From: Janthinobacterium violaceinigrum
GTDB taxonomy: Bacteria; Pseudomonadota; Gammaproteobacteria; Burkholderiales; Burkholderiaceae_D
Length of the DNA: 63,305 nucleotides
Assembly (NCBI RefSeq): GCF_009208555.1
Contig: NZ_WFLI01000038.1
Coordinates: 1 to 63,305 of the forward strand
Reading direction: 5' to 3'
Shown here: piece by piece, positions 1-9,175 of the stretch
How the letters are laid out: every line of letters starts with the position of its first letter
How positions within the stretch are numbered: position 1 is the stretch's first letter
Translations under genes and position numbers: made by a program
The notes under the pieces: generated by a model
Database searches by the model: none
The model's input: only the letters and a program-made list of their open reading frames with translations
Told to the model about the DNA's origin: nothing

Positions 1-1702
1 GGACAAAAAAAAGTCTGCCTGGCTGGTTGTTCTCGATGGCGGCAACGATGCGCTGCTTCGGACGTGTCGCCCGAGACCACCTTCGGCCCGCGTTTGCGCG
101 CGCGGCGGGCGCCTGTGCGCCATCGAGCTTGAAGACGCTGACCACCTGGGCCAGCTGGCCCGATTGCTCCTGCAGGGATTCGGCCGCGGCGGCCGCCTCC
201 TCCACCAGAGCCGCATTCTGCTGCGTCACCTGGTCCATCTGGCCGATGGCCTGGTTGATCTGGTCGATGCCCGAGCTTTGCTCCTGCGTGGCCAGGCTGA
301 TTTCCGCCATGATGTCCGTCACGCGCTGCACGCTGGAGACGATTTCGGCCATCGTGCTGCCCGCCTCGGCCACCAGCTTGCTGCCCGCGTCGACGGCCAC
401 CACGGAGTCGCCGATCAGGGTCTTGATTTCTTTCGCTGCGCCGGCGGATCTTTGGGCCAGATTGCGCACCTCGGTGGCCACCACGGCAAAGCCGCGCCCC
501 TGCTCGCCCGCGCGCGCCGCTTCCACGGCCGCATTCAGGGCCAGGATATTCGTCTGGAAGGCGATGCCGTCGATGACGGAAATGATGTCGACGATCTTGC
601 GCGAGGAATCGTTGATGGCATCCATGGTCTCGACCACCTTGCCCACCACCTCGCCGCCCTTGACGGCGACGCCGGAAGCGCTCAGCGCCAGCTGGTTGGC
701 CTGCTGGGCATTATCGGCATTCTGCCGCACGGTGGACGTCAGCTCCTCCATCGACGACGCCGTCTCTTCCAGCGAACTGGCCTGCTCTTCCGTGCGCGAA
801 GACAGGTCCAGGTTGCCGCTGGCGATCTGCGACGACGCGGTGGCGATCGTCTCCGTGCCGCTGCGCACCTGGCCGACGATGTTCACGAGGCTGGTGTTCA
901 TGTCCTTCAGCGCCTGCAGCAGCTGGCCCGTTTCTTCCGTCGTGTGCACCTCGATCCGGCTGGTCAGGTCGCCCGAAGCCACCGTCTGCGCCACTTTTAC
1001 GGCCGAATTGATGGGCTGCGTGATGGCGCGCGTGATGTAGGCGGCGCAGCCGATGCCCAGCGCCGATGCCAGCAAGCCCATGATCAGCATCAGGCTTTCC
1101 GAGCGCACGACGGCCGCGCTGCCATCCTTGACGCTGGCGTCGGCCACGCCGTTATTGAGCTTGATGATCTCGTTGAGCGTGGCTTCGGCCTTGCCGAACA
1201 GGCTGCGCGAATTCTGGTACTGCTTGTAGAACGCCACGAACAGGGTCTTTTGCTGCTGCTCGTCGCGGTTGTCGGCCAGCTGGCGCAGGATGGCGCGCAC
1301 CTTGTCGTCGTCGCCCTTCCAGGCCGCCCACTCTTCCAGGAAACGCTTCCACAGCACGGCTTCCCCGGGCGTTTGCGGCAGCGGCTCGTACAGTTTGCGG
1401 CCCGCCTCGATATTGCTCCAGGCCTTGGTGCGCAGCTGCAGCGCTTCCGCGAACTTGTCCTGTGCCTGGTAATTATTTTCGTAGATGGCGGCCGTCAGGG
1501 TGGCGGCGGCAACGGCCGTCTGGCCCTCGTTCATCATCATCAGGCCCTGGATCGACGGCAGGCGCACCACGCCGATTTCATTGACGGCGTCGCCCACGGT
1601 GGCGATGCCCGAATAACCGCAGATGCCGACGACCAGCAGGGCCGCCATCATCACGGCAACGAGCGTCGCCAACTTCCATTTGATCAGTAAATTCTTAAAC
1701 AT
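1..1702 (-). CDS. Methyl-accepting chemotaxis protein (3' end cut by window edge)
   Basis: Transmembrane chemoreceptor that passes ligand signals to CheA/CheW. Reading down the minus strand from the ATG at 1702 the frame stays open to the edge (about 567 codons). An N-terminal membrane helix covers about residues 11-31. A ~160-residue helical periplasmic region of four-helix-bundle type follows, then a second helix near 190-210, a HAMP segment, and the conserved hairpin tip with FQTNILALNAAVEAARAGEQ and GFAVVATEVRNLAQRS. AAGGA lies 7 bases before the ATG. After LDGAQAPAARANAG the frame no longer looks like a receptor tail and no stop or CheR-binding pentapeptide appears before the edge, so the end may be cut or mis-joined. 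Ligand unknown. Confidence 0.93.
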   Translation of the reverse strand, partial: MFKNLLIKWKLATLVAVMMAALLVVGICGYSGIATVGDAVNEIGVVRLPSIQGLMMMNEGQTAVAAATLTAAIYENNYQAQDKFAEALQLRTKAWSNIEAGRKLYEPLPQTPGEAVLWKRFLEEWAAWKGDDDKVRAILRQLADNRDEQQQKTLFVAFYKQYQNSRSLFGKAEATLNEIIKLNNGVADASVKDGSAAVVRSESLMLIMGLLASALGIGCAAYITRAITQPINSAVKVAQTVASGDLTSRIEVHTTEETGQLLQALKDMNTSLVNIVGQVRSGTETIATASSQIASGNLDLSSRTEEQASSLEETASSMEELTSTVRQNADNAQQANQLALSASGVAVKGGEVVGKVVETMDAINDSSRKIVDIISVIDGIAFQTNILALNAAVEAARAGEQGRGFAVVATEVRNLAQRSAGAAKEIKTLIGDSVVAVDAGSKLVAEAGSTMAEIVSSVQRVTDIMAEISLATQEQSSGIDQINQAIGQMDQVTQQNAALVEEAAAAAESLQEQSGQLAQVVSVFKLDGAQAPAARANAGRRWSRATRPKQRIVAAIENNQPGRLFFV

Positions 1703-2042
1703 GGCTAGGTCCTTTATAAAGTCACGACGACTGCTGGCGAGGTTGGGGCTGGCATGTTCGAGTAAAACGGCTGACACTTGTATAAAGGTGGCGGGGATGG
1801 GGCAAACGCTTCGTTACAATTGGCTAGATTTTATAACTGGAAGCATAGAGGAAAAATATGTTTCTGGCTGATACATACTTGATACAAAACAAGATTTATT
1901 TCTTTACTGTGGCGCGCCTTGCACAGCGGCATCGCCGAATGGGGAAATACCACGCTTTGGGGCAAGAAATCCTGCCCTGCCGCTATTGGCTGCGCAGTTG
2001 ATAGTCGTATAAGATGAGCAACAAGCAAACCACAGGCAGACC
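1703..2042. other. Intergenic region between divergent genes, no gene seen
   Basis: A 340-base, comparatively AT-rich gap between the chemoreceptor (-) and the 5'-nucleotidase (+). It should hold both promoters. I see no flagellar sigma-28 box of the usual TAAA-N15-GCCGATAA form before the receptor. Short open frames here have no recognisable content. Confidence 0.6.
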
Positions 2043-2987
2043 ATGGCTTATCCTATCGAACACAAACTGGTGATCGGGGTCGCTTCCAGCGCCCTGTTCG
2101 GCCTGGCCGAATCGCACCAGGTTTACCTCGACAACGGCCCCGAGGAATACCGCAAGTATCAGGAAGCGCATATCGACACGGTGCTGCCGCGCGGCGTGGC
2201 CTTCCCCTTCATCCGCCGTTTCCTGAACATCAACAAGCACTATCCGCGCCAGTCGCCCGTGGAAGTGGTGCTATTTTCGCGCAACTCCCCGGAAACGGGC
2301 TTGCGCGTCATGCACAGCATCGCCCACTACGGCCTCGATATTTCGCGCGCGGCCTTCATGACGGGCAAGTCGCCGTATCCCTACCTGCCCGCCTTCAACG
2401 CCTCGCTCTTCCTCAGCGCGAACGAGGACGACGTGCGCAGCGCGCTGGCCTGCGACTATCCGGCCGGCCTGGTGCTGCCGTCGCGCACGGAAGACGACGA
2501 AAACGACGAAGAACTGCGCGTGGCCTTCGATTTCGACGGCGTGATCGCGGACGACGAAGCGGAAACCGTATTCAAGCGCAACAACGACGTCGATGAATTC
2601 CACGCCCACGAAACCCTGAACGTGGGCACGCCGCACCGCCCCGGCCCGCTGGCCGGCCTGTTCCAGAAGCTGGCCACCATGCAGCGCCTGGAAGAAAGGG
2701 CGCAGCGGCGCGACCCCGGCTATAAAAAGATCCTGCGCATCGCCATCATCACGGCGCGCAACGCGCCTTCGCACGAGCGCGTGGTGACGACCCTGAAAAG
2801 CTGGGGCGTGGCGGCCGACGAGACGTTTTTCCTGGGCGGCATGGACAAATCGCGCGTGCTGGCCGTGTTCAAGCCGCATATCTTCTTCGACGACCAGCTG
2901 AGCCACCTGAAATCGGCGGGCGGCACCATCCCCATGGTCCACGTCCCCTTCGGGATTGCGAATGCGCGCGCGGGCGATGGTCTATAA
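2043..2987 (+). CDS. Cytosolic 5'-nucleotidase family protein (PF06189 type)
   Basis: A 314-aa soluble protein resembling the bacterial branch of the 5'-nucleotidase family related to eukaryotic cytosolic NT5C1 enzymes, which dephosphorylate nucleoside monophosphates. The N-terminal half carries LVIGVASSALFGLAE, LPRGVAFPFIRRFL and VEVVLFSRNSPETGLRVM. The second half has a HAD-like nucleophile motif, VAFDFDGVIADDEAE (about residues 162-176), and a later FFDDQ motif. No signal peptide is present, so it is cytoplasmic. It stands alone between the chemoreceptor and mfd; its stop overlaps a possible mfd -10 box. Substrate preference cannot be read from the sequence. Confidence 0.85.
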   Translation: MAYPIEHKLVIGVASSALFGLAESHQVYLDNGPEEYRKYQEAHIDTVLPRGVAFPFIRRFLNINKHYPRQSPVEVVLFSRNSPETGLRVMHSIAHYGLDISRAAFMTGKSPYPYLPAFNASLFLSANEDDVRSALACDYPAGLVLPSRTEDDENDEELRVAFDFDGVIADDEAETVFKRNNDVDEFHAHETLNVGTPHRPGPLAGLFQKLATMQRLEERAQRRDPGYKKILRIAIITARNAPSHERVVTTLKSWGVAADETFFLGGMDKSRVLAVFKPHIFFDDQLSHLKSAGGTIPMVHVPFGIANARAGDGL

Positions 2988-2988
2988 T
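2983..2988 (+). promoter_or_regulatory. Candidate -10 box for mfd
   Basis: A perfect TATAAT lies 86 bases before the mfd ATG and overlaps the stop codon of the preceding gene. No good -35 box sits 16-18 bases upstream, so this rests on the -10 match alone. Confidence 0.35.
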
Positions 2989-3074
2989 CCTGCCTGTCAG
3001 CGCCGTCACTGGCGGCGCGGCGCGCACCACAGCTGTCCCACTCAACTGCCTCTGCCACTAGTGTCATCGCCTGC

Positions 3075-6000
3075 ATGTCCTTAGACTTAAAAAAAGCCCT
3101 CCCCAAGCCCGGCAACCGCTACGCGCTGCCCGCCCTGTATGGTTCATCCGACGCCTATGCCCTGGCGCTGGCCGCTTTGGCCTTGAAAGCGCGGGGCCAG
3201 ATGCTGGCCGTGGTGGTGGCGCAGGCCAGCGACGGCCAGCGCCTGCTCGATGAAATACCGTGGTTCGGCGGCGCGCAGCTGCGCTGCCATCTGCTGCCGG
3301 ACTGGGAAACCCTGCCCTACGACGCTTTTTCGCCGCACCAGGACCTGGTCTCCGAGCGCCTGGCCACCCTGCACGAAATCCAGACGCGCCAGTGCGACGT
3401 GCTGATCGTGCCGGCCACCACGGCGCTGGTGCGCCTGGCGCCGCCCTCGTTCCTGGCCGCCTACACCTTCTTCTTCAAGAAGGGCGAAAAGCTCGACGAG
3501 GCGCGATTGAAGTCGCAGCTGACCCTGGCCGGCTACAGCCACGTCTCGCAAGTGATGTCGCCCGGCGAATATTCGGTGCGCGGCGGCCTGCTCGACCTCT
3601 TCCCCATGGGTTCGGCCCTGCCCTACCGGCTCGACCTGTTCGGCGACACCATCGAGACCATCCGCACGTTTGACGCCGACACCCAGCGCTCGCTGTATCC
3701 CGTGCACGAGGTACGCCTGCTGCCGGGACGCGAATTCCCCATGGATGAAGCGGCACGCACCACGTTCCGCAACCGCTGGCGCGAACAGTTCGAAGGCGAC
3801 CCGTCGCGTTCCGTCGTCTACAAGGACATCAGCAGCGGCATCGCCTCGGCCGGCATCGAATACTATCTGCCCCTGTTCTTCGAACAGACGGCCACCCTGT
3901 TCGACTACCTGCCGCCCGACGCCTCGCTGGCCCTGGTGGGCGAGATCGACTCTGCCATCGGGCGCTTCTGGACGGATACGCAGTCGCGCTACCGCTTCCT
4001 GAGGGCGGACCGCGAGCGGCCGATTTTGCCGCCCGAATCGCTGTTCCTGTCGGACGAACAGTTCTTCGGCCTGGCCAAGCCGTATCCGCGCCTGGCGATC
4101 GCCAAATCGAACGATGCGCTGGCGTCCGAACTGTCGGCGCCCGTGCCGAATATCGCCGTCAACCGCCGCGCCGACGATCCGCTGGCCAACCTGCGCAGCT
4201 ACCTGCTGCAAGCGGGCCGCCGCGTGATGATCTGCGCCGAATCGAACGGCCGCCGCGAAACCCTGCAGCAGTACTTCACCGAATACGACCTGCACCTGGC
4301 GCCCGTGGAAGGCTGCGACGGCTTTTTGCAATCGAGCGCCAAGCTGATGCTGGGCGTGGCGCCGCTGCACGCGGGCTTCGAACTGTTCACGCCGGAAGGC
4401 AATCTATCCTTCATCACGGAGACGGAGCTGTATGCCGGCTCCGGCCGCAGGGTCGGCACCAGGAAACAGGAAGGCGTGACGCAGGTCGAGTCGATGGTGC
4501 GCGACCTGTCGGAACTGAAGATCGGCGACCCCGTCGTGCACATCAACCACGGCATCGGGCGCTACATGGGCCTGACCAGCATGGACCTGGGCGAAGGCGA
4601 GACGGAATTCCTCCACCTGGAATACGCGAAGGACACCAAGCTGTACGTGCCCGTCTCGCAGCTGCACGTCATTTCCCGCTATTCGGGCGCTTCGCCGGAA
4701 GACGCGCCGCTGCACTCGCTCGGTTCGGGCCAGTGGGAAAAAGCGAAAAAACGCGCGGCCGAACAGGTGCGCGACACGGCCGCCGAGCTGCTCAACCTGT
4801 ATGCGCGCCGCGCGCTGCGCCAGGGCCACTCGTTCGAATTCTCATCGCACGACTACCAGCGCTTCGCCGACAGCTTCGGCTTCGATGAAACGCCGGACCA
4901 GGCCGAGGCCATCCACAACGTCATCAAGGACATGACTTCCGGTAAACCGATGGACCGCCTCGTGTGCGGCGACGTCGGCTTCGGCAAGACGGAAGTGGCC
5001 TTGCGCGCCGCATTTATCGCCGTGATGGGCGGCAAGCAGGTGGCCATCCTGGCGCCCACCACCCTGCTGGCCGAGCAGCATGCGCAAACCTTTGCCGACC
5101 GCTTCGCCGACTGGCCCGTGCGCATCGCGGAATTGTCGCGCTTCCGCAGCGGCAAGGAGATCACGCAGGCGTTCAAGGGCATGGCCGACGGCACCATCGA
5201 CATCGTCATCGGCACGCACAAGCTGCTGTCCGACGACGTGAAGTTTACCCGCCTGGGCCTGGTCATCATCGACGAGGAACACCGGTTCGGCGTGCGCCAG
5301 AAGGAAGCGCTGAAAGCCCTGCGCGCGGAAGTGGACGTACTGACCCTGACGGCCACGCCGATTCCCCGCACCCTGGGCATGGCGCTGGAAGGCTTGCGCG
5401 ACTTTTCCATCATCGCCACGGCGCCGCAAAAGCGCCTGGCCATCAAGACGTTCGTGCGCAGCGAAGGCGAAGCCATCATCCGCGAAGCGTGTTTGCGCGA
5501 ACTCAAGCGGGGCGGCCAGATCTACTTCCTGCACAACGAGGTGGAAACCATCCAGAACCGCCTGGCCATGCTGACGGAACTGCTGCCCGAGGCCCGCATC
5601 GCCGTGGCGCACGGCCAGATGCACGAGCGCGACCTGGAAAAGGTCATGCGCGACTTCGTCGCCCAGCGCTTCAACATCCTGCTGTGCACGACCATCATTG
5701 AAACCGGCATCGACGTGCCGACGGCGAACACCATCATCATGCACCGCGCCGACAAGTTCGGCCTGGCGCAGCTGCACCAGCTGCGCGGCCGGGTCGGACG
5801 CTCGCATCACCAGGCCTACGCCTACCTGCTGGTGCACGACGTGCAGGGCCTGACGAAACTGGCGCAGCGCCGCCTGGACGCCATCCAGCAGATGGAAGAA
5901 CTGGGCAGCGGCTTTTACCTGGCCATGCACGACCTGGAAATCCGCGGCGCCGGCGAAGTGCTGGGCGAGAGCCAGTCGGGCGAGATGACGGAAATCGGCT

Positions 6001-6518
6001 TCCAGCTGTATTCGGACATGCTGAACGAAGCCGTGCGCTCGCTCAAGGCGGGCAAGGAACCGGACCTGGCCGCGCCGCTGGCCTCGACGACGGAGATCAA
6101 CCTGCACGTGCCGGCCCTGCTGCCGGCGGACTTCTGCGGCGACGTGCACGAGCGCCTGTCGATCTACAAGCGCCTGGCCAACTGCGCCACGCAGGACAAG
6201 ATCGACGATATCCAGGAAGAGCTGATCGACCGCTTCGGCAAGCTGCCCGACGCCGTCAAGGCCCTGGTCGAGACGCACCGCCTGCGCATCGCGGCGAAAA
6301 CCGTGGGCATCGTCAAGATCGACGTGCATGGCGAGGCGGCTACCCTGCAATTCATGGCCAAGCCGCCCATCGACCCCATGCGCATCATCGGCTTGATCCA
6401 GAAAAACCGCCATATCAAGCTGCATGGACAGGACAAGCTGAAAATCACGGCCGCCATGCCTGACCTGGCCGCGCGCGTGACGCAGATCAAGACCACCATC
6501 AAGCAATTGACGGTTTAG
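3075..6518 (+). CDS. mfd: Transcription-repair coupling factor Mfd
   Basis: An ATP-driven DNA translocase that displaces RNA polymerase stalled at lesions and recruits UvrA. At 1,147 aa it has the normal length. In order: an N-terminal UvrB-like region (LLPDWETLPYDAFSPHQDL near residue 75), the RNA-polymerase-interacting domain near 490-550 (GDPVVHINHGIGRYMGL), helicase motif I GDVGFGKTE near 632, motif II IIDEEHRFG near 730, TATPIPRTL, motif VI QLRGRVGRS, and the C-terminal TRCF domain. No key motif is missing. It is followed 31 bases later by serB on the same strand. Confidence 0.98.
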   Translation: MSLDLKKALPKPGNRYALPALYGSSDAYALALAALALKARGQMLAVVVAQASDGQRLLDEIPWFGGAQLRCHLLPDWETLPYDAFSPHQDLVSERLATLHEIQTRQCDVLIVPATTALVRLAPPSFLAAYTFFFKKGEKLDEARLKSQLTLAGYSHVSQVMSPGEYSVRGGLLDLFPMGSALPYRLDLFGDTIETIRTFDADTQRSLYPVHEVRLLPGREFPMDEAARTTFRNRWREQFEGDPSRSVVYKDISSGIASAGIEYYLPLFFEQTATLFDYLPPDASLALVGEIDSAIGRFWTDTQSRYRFLRADRERPILPPESLFLSDEQFFGLAKPYPRLAIAKSNDALASELSAPVPNIAVNRRADDPLANLRSYLLQAGRRVMICAESNGRRETLQQYFTEYDLHLAPVEGCDGFLQSSAKLMLGVAPLHAGFELFTPEGNLSFITETELYAGSGRRVGTRKQEGVTQVESMVRDLSELKIGDPVVHINHGIGRYMGLTSMDLGEGETEFLHLEYAKDTKLYVPVSQLHVISRYSGASPEDAPLHSLGSGQWEKAKKRAAEQVRDTAAELLNLYARRALRQGHSFEFSSHDYQRFADSFGFDETPDQAEAIHNVIKDMTSGKPMDRLVCGDVGFGKTEVALRAAFIAVMGGKQVAILAPTTLLAEQHAQTFADRFADWPVRIAELSRFRSGKEITQAFKGMADGTIDIVIGTHKLLSDDVKFTRLGLVIIDEEHRFGVRQKEALKALRAEVDVLTLTATPIPRTLGMALEGLRDFSIIATAPQKRLAIKTFVRSEGEAIIREACLRELKRGGQIYFLHNEVETIQNRLAMLTELLPEARIAVAHGQMHERDLEKVMRDFVAQRFNILLCTTIIETGIDVPTANTIIMHRADKFGLAQLHQLRGRVGRSHHQAYAYLLVHDVQGLTKLAQRRLDAIQQMEELGSGFYLAMHDLEIRGAGEVLGESQSGEMTEIGFQLYSDMLNEAVRSLKAGKEPDLAAPLASTTEINLHVPALLPADFCGDVHERLSIYKRLANCATQDKIDDIQEELIDRFGKLPDAVKALVETHRLRIAAKTVGIVKIDVHGEAATLQFMAKPPIDPMRIIGLIQKNRHIKLHGQDKLKITAAMPDLAARVTQIKTTIKQLTV

Positions 6519-6549
6519 ACTATTCCTATCATTTATGCAGGGCTGACCC

Positions 6550-7416
6550 ATGACCAATACCAAGACCATCACCATGAATCTGATCCTGCAGGGCCTCGAC
6601 GGCGATAGCGCCCGCCTCGAGCGCATCGCCGCGCTGGCCGCGCCCACGTCCATCACGCACCTGGGTCCCAACGCCGTGCGCTGCGAAAAGATCGCCTATT
6701 CGCCCGCGCTGCGCCCCACCATCGAAGTGGCGGCACAGGCGGCGCAGCTGGATGTCACCTACATGATGGGCCAGCGCGAACTCAGCGAGTTCAAGCTGGT
6801 GGCGATGGACATGGATTCGACCCTGATCACCATCGAGTGCATCGATGAAATCGCCGACATGCAGGGCTTGAAACCGCAGGTGGCGGCCATCACGGAAGCG
6901 GCCATGCGGGGCGAACTCGATTTTGCGGCCAGCCTGACGCAGCGCGTGGCCCTGCTCGAGGGCCTCGACGCGGCCGCCCTGCAACGCGTCTACGACGAGC
7001 GCCTGAAACTGTCGCCGGGCGCGGAAACCATGCTGGCGGCCGTGCAGAAGGCGGGCCTGAAAACCCTGCTGGTGTCGGGCGGGTTCACCTTCTTCACGGA
7101 GCGCCTGAAGGAACGCCTGGGCCTCGACTACACGCACGCGAACGAGCTGGAAATCGTCGACGGCAAGCTCACGGGCAAGGTCATCGGCGCGATTGTCGAC
7201 GCCGAGGAAAAGCAGCGCACTGTGGAGCGCGTATGCGCGGAGCTGGGCATTTCCCCGTCCGAAGCCATCGTCATGGGCGACGGCGCCAACGACTTGAAAA
7301 TGATGGGCATCGCCGGCCTGTCCGTGGCCTTCCGCGCCAAGCCCGTGGTGCGCTCGCAAGCCGACGTGGCGCTGAACTTCGTGGGACTCGATGGCTTGCT
7401 CAACGTATTGGCATGA
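6550..7416 (+). CDS. serB: Phosphoserine phosphatase SerB
   Basis: Catalyses the last step of serine synthesis, phosphoserine to serine, in the cytoplasm. The 288-aa protein has an N-terminal ACT-like segment (about 1-80) and a HAD phosphatase core: motif I DMDSTLIT near residue 89 (first Asp is the nucleophile), motif II SGGFTFF, and motif IV GDGANDLKMM. Length and motif spacing match the SerB family. It lies 31 bases after mfd and may be co-transcribed with it. Confidence 0.97.
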   Translation: MTNTKTITMNLILQGLDGDSARLERIAALAAPTSITHLGPNAVRCEKIAYSPALRPTIEVAAQAAQLDVTYMMGQRELSEFKLVAMDMDSTLITIECIDEIADMQGLKPQVAAITEAAMRGELDFAASLTQRVALLEGLDAAALQRVYDERLKLSPGAETMLAAVQKAGLKTLLVSGGFTFFTERLKERLGLDYTHANELEIVDGKLTGKVIGAIVDAEEKQRTVERVCAELGISPSEAIVMGDGANDLKMMGIAGLSVAFRAKPVVRSQADVALNFVGLDGLLNVLA

Positions 7417-7511
7417 TTTGATGCAGGCCTGAGCGGGCGGCATCCGGCGGCGCGCGCACGATCGCATATTTTTGCTATATTGCAAACTTGTGATCGTCCT
7501 GCCAGCCCATC

Positions 7512-8255
7512 GTGAAAGAACACCGCATGCCGCCACCGCTGCCCGAAGAAATACAACGCCACCTGGAGGTGTTTGTCGCCGCCGCGCGCAACACGTTTGG
7601 CCCTGACCTGGTCGCCGCCGTGCTGTTTGGCTCGGCCGCCGACGGCCAGGTGCGCGCCACCTCCGACGTCAACCTGCTGCTCCTGCTCAAGCGCTTCACG
7701 CCGCCCGCGGCCGATGCGCTGCGCGGGCCATTGCGCCTGGCGCATGCCGCCATCGACCTGCAGGTGATGTTCCTGCTCGAAAGCGAATTGACGCAGGCCG
7801 CCGACGCCTTCGCCGTTAAGTTCGCCGACATCATCGCGCGCCACAAGGTGCTGCATGGCGCAGACCCTTTCGCCAGCCTGCGCACGAACCGCGACGCCGT
7901 GCTGCGCCGCCTGCGGCAAGTGCTGCTGAACCAGCAGCTGCGCATGCGTGAACGGTATCTGCTATTGAGCCTCAACGAAGAGCAGCTGGCCGGCGCCATC
8001 GCCGACGCGGCCGGCCCGTTGCGCTCGTCCGCGGCGTCGCTGGCGCAGCTGGAGGGCAAGTCCGGGCTGTCCGGCAAGCAGGCGCTCGAAGCGTTTGTCG
8101 ACCAGCTGGGCGAACCGGCCCTGCACGCAGCCTTGCAAGCCATGTCGGCGGCGCGCGAAACGGCGCGCCTGGCGCCGGGCCAGGCCCTGCCTGCCTTCAC
8201 AAGCCTGATGGCGATTACCGAACGCTTGCGCGAGCACGCGGAGCAGATGCGGTGA
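7512..8255 (+). CDS. Nucleotidyltransferase-like protein, first gene of the MNIO operon
   Basis: A 247-aa protein with the start of a polymerase-beta/MNT-type nucleotidyltransferase fold. GS opens GSAADGQVRATSDVN near residue 40, and a later Asp in AAIDLQVMF would be the third carboxylate. The usual GS-x10-DxD motif here reads D-V-N, so the second metal-binding Asp is Asn and catalysis may be lost. The C-terminal half is predicted helical with no family I recognise. The start is GTG at 7512, with an ATG at 7527 as alternative. Its TGA overlaps the GTG of the next gene, which points to translational coupling with the TIGR04222/DUF692 genes. Confidence 0.7.
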   Translation: MKEHRMPPPLPEEIQRHLEVFVAAARNTFGPDLVAAVLFGSAADGQVRATSDVNLLLLLKRFTPPAADALRGPLRLAHAAIDLQVMFLLESELTQAADAFAVKFADIIARHKVLHGADPFASLRTNRDAVLRRLRQVLLNQQLRMRERYLLLSLNEEQLAGAIADAAGPLRSSAASLAQLEGKSGLSGKQALEAFVDQLGEPALHAALQAMSAARETARLAPGQALPAFTSLMAITERLREHAEQMR

Positions 8256-9175
8256 ACGGCCCCAATCCGTTCGACTGGAGCGGGCCGTGGTTCCTGCTCG
8301 CCTACCTGGTCTTCGGTGTGCTCGTGCTGTATCTGGCGCGCGAGCTGCTGATCCGCCAGGAATTGCGCAATCCCCATGCCCAGCTGTCGCTGGCCGACGA
8401 TCCCTACCGCATCGCTTTTTTGCGCGGCGGCGCCCTCGAGGCGGTGAAGATCGCCGCCATCGTGCTGGTGGACCGCGGCTTGCTGCGCGCCGACGGCCCC
8501 TTGCTGGAAACGGCCAGCGCCGACAGCCTGCGCTTCGCCAGCCATGACATCGAACGCGACGTGCTGCGGCTGTACCTGGGCCGCCAGGGCCACAGCAAGG
8601 AACTGGCCGTGCAGGCCGAGATGCTGCCCTCGTGCCGCGCCTACCTGGAGACCCTGACGCAGCAGGAACTGCTGGTCGGCCCGCCGCTGCTGCGCCGGCG
8701 CGAACGCATCACGTGGACGGCGCACTGGCTGCTGCTGACGGTGGCCGCCGTCAAGGCCGTCATCGCCATCAGCCGCCAGCACTACAACCTGCTGTTCCTG
8801 GCCCTGCTGCTGGCGGTATTCCTGCTGATGCTGCGCGGCTTGCGCAACCGGCGGTCCAGCTGGAGCGCACAGCGGCTGCTGACCGACCTGCGCATGCTGT
8901 TCGGCCGGCTGAACATGCGTTCGTCGCGCCTGCAGGCGGGCAGCAACAGCGCCGACATGGCCCTGCTGGCGGCCATCTTCGGCCTCGGTGCCCTGCCGCC
9001 GTCGGTGTACGCGTATGTCGCCCAGCTGTACCCGGTGGCCCGGCACAACACGGGCAGCGATTCGTCGTCCGGCAGCACGGGCGACTCGGGCGGCGGCTCG
9101 TCGGGCGACGGCGGCGGATCTTCCTGCGGCAGCGGCTGCGGCGGTTGCGGCGGTGGCGGCGGCTGTGGCAGCTGA
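8252..9175 (+). CDS. TIGR04222-type membrane protein with Gly/Cys-rich C-terminal tail
   Basis: A 307-aa protein with hydrophobic segments near residues 12-31, 157-174 and 178-196 and a weaker one near 236-257. Arg-rich flanks after the first and third suggest that the 32-156 loop is cytoplasmic. From about residue 268 it becomes low complexity, first Ser/Gly/Asp, then a short tail with Cys at 292, 296, 299 and 305 separated almost only by Gly. It resembles the TIGR04222 family as I recall it; such proteins are encoded beside DUF692 enzymes. The GTG start overlaps the previous stop and the next gene begins inside its last codons. I infer that the tail is the substrate of the DUF692 enzyme. 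That is not shown by sequence alone. Confidence 0.75.
   Translation: MNGPNPFDWSGPWFLLAYLVFGVLVLYLARELLIRQELRNPHAQLSLADDPYRIAFLRGGALEAVKIAAIVLVDRGLLRADGPLLETASADSLRFASHDIERDVLRLYLGRQGHSKELAVQAEMLPSCRAYLETLTQQELLVGPPLLRRRERITWTAHWLLLTVAAVKAVIAISRQHYNLLFLALLLAVFLLMLRGLRNRRSSWSAQRLLTDLRMLFGRLNMRSSRLQAGSNSADMALLAAIFGLGALPPSVYAYVAQLYPVARHNTGSDSSSGSTGDSGGGSSGDGGGSSCGSGCGGCGGGGGCGS

Noticed and set aside
4842..6671. 609-codon minus-strand frame inside mfd
   Set aside because: Opposite-strand shadow. The plus strand encodes complete, motif-perfect Mfd.
9060..9175. GGC-rich repeat at the end of the TIGR04222 gene considered as a simple DNA repeat
   Set aside because: The repeat follows codons of the Gly/Cys tail and is kept in frame up to the stop, so it is protein-level structure.
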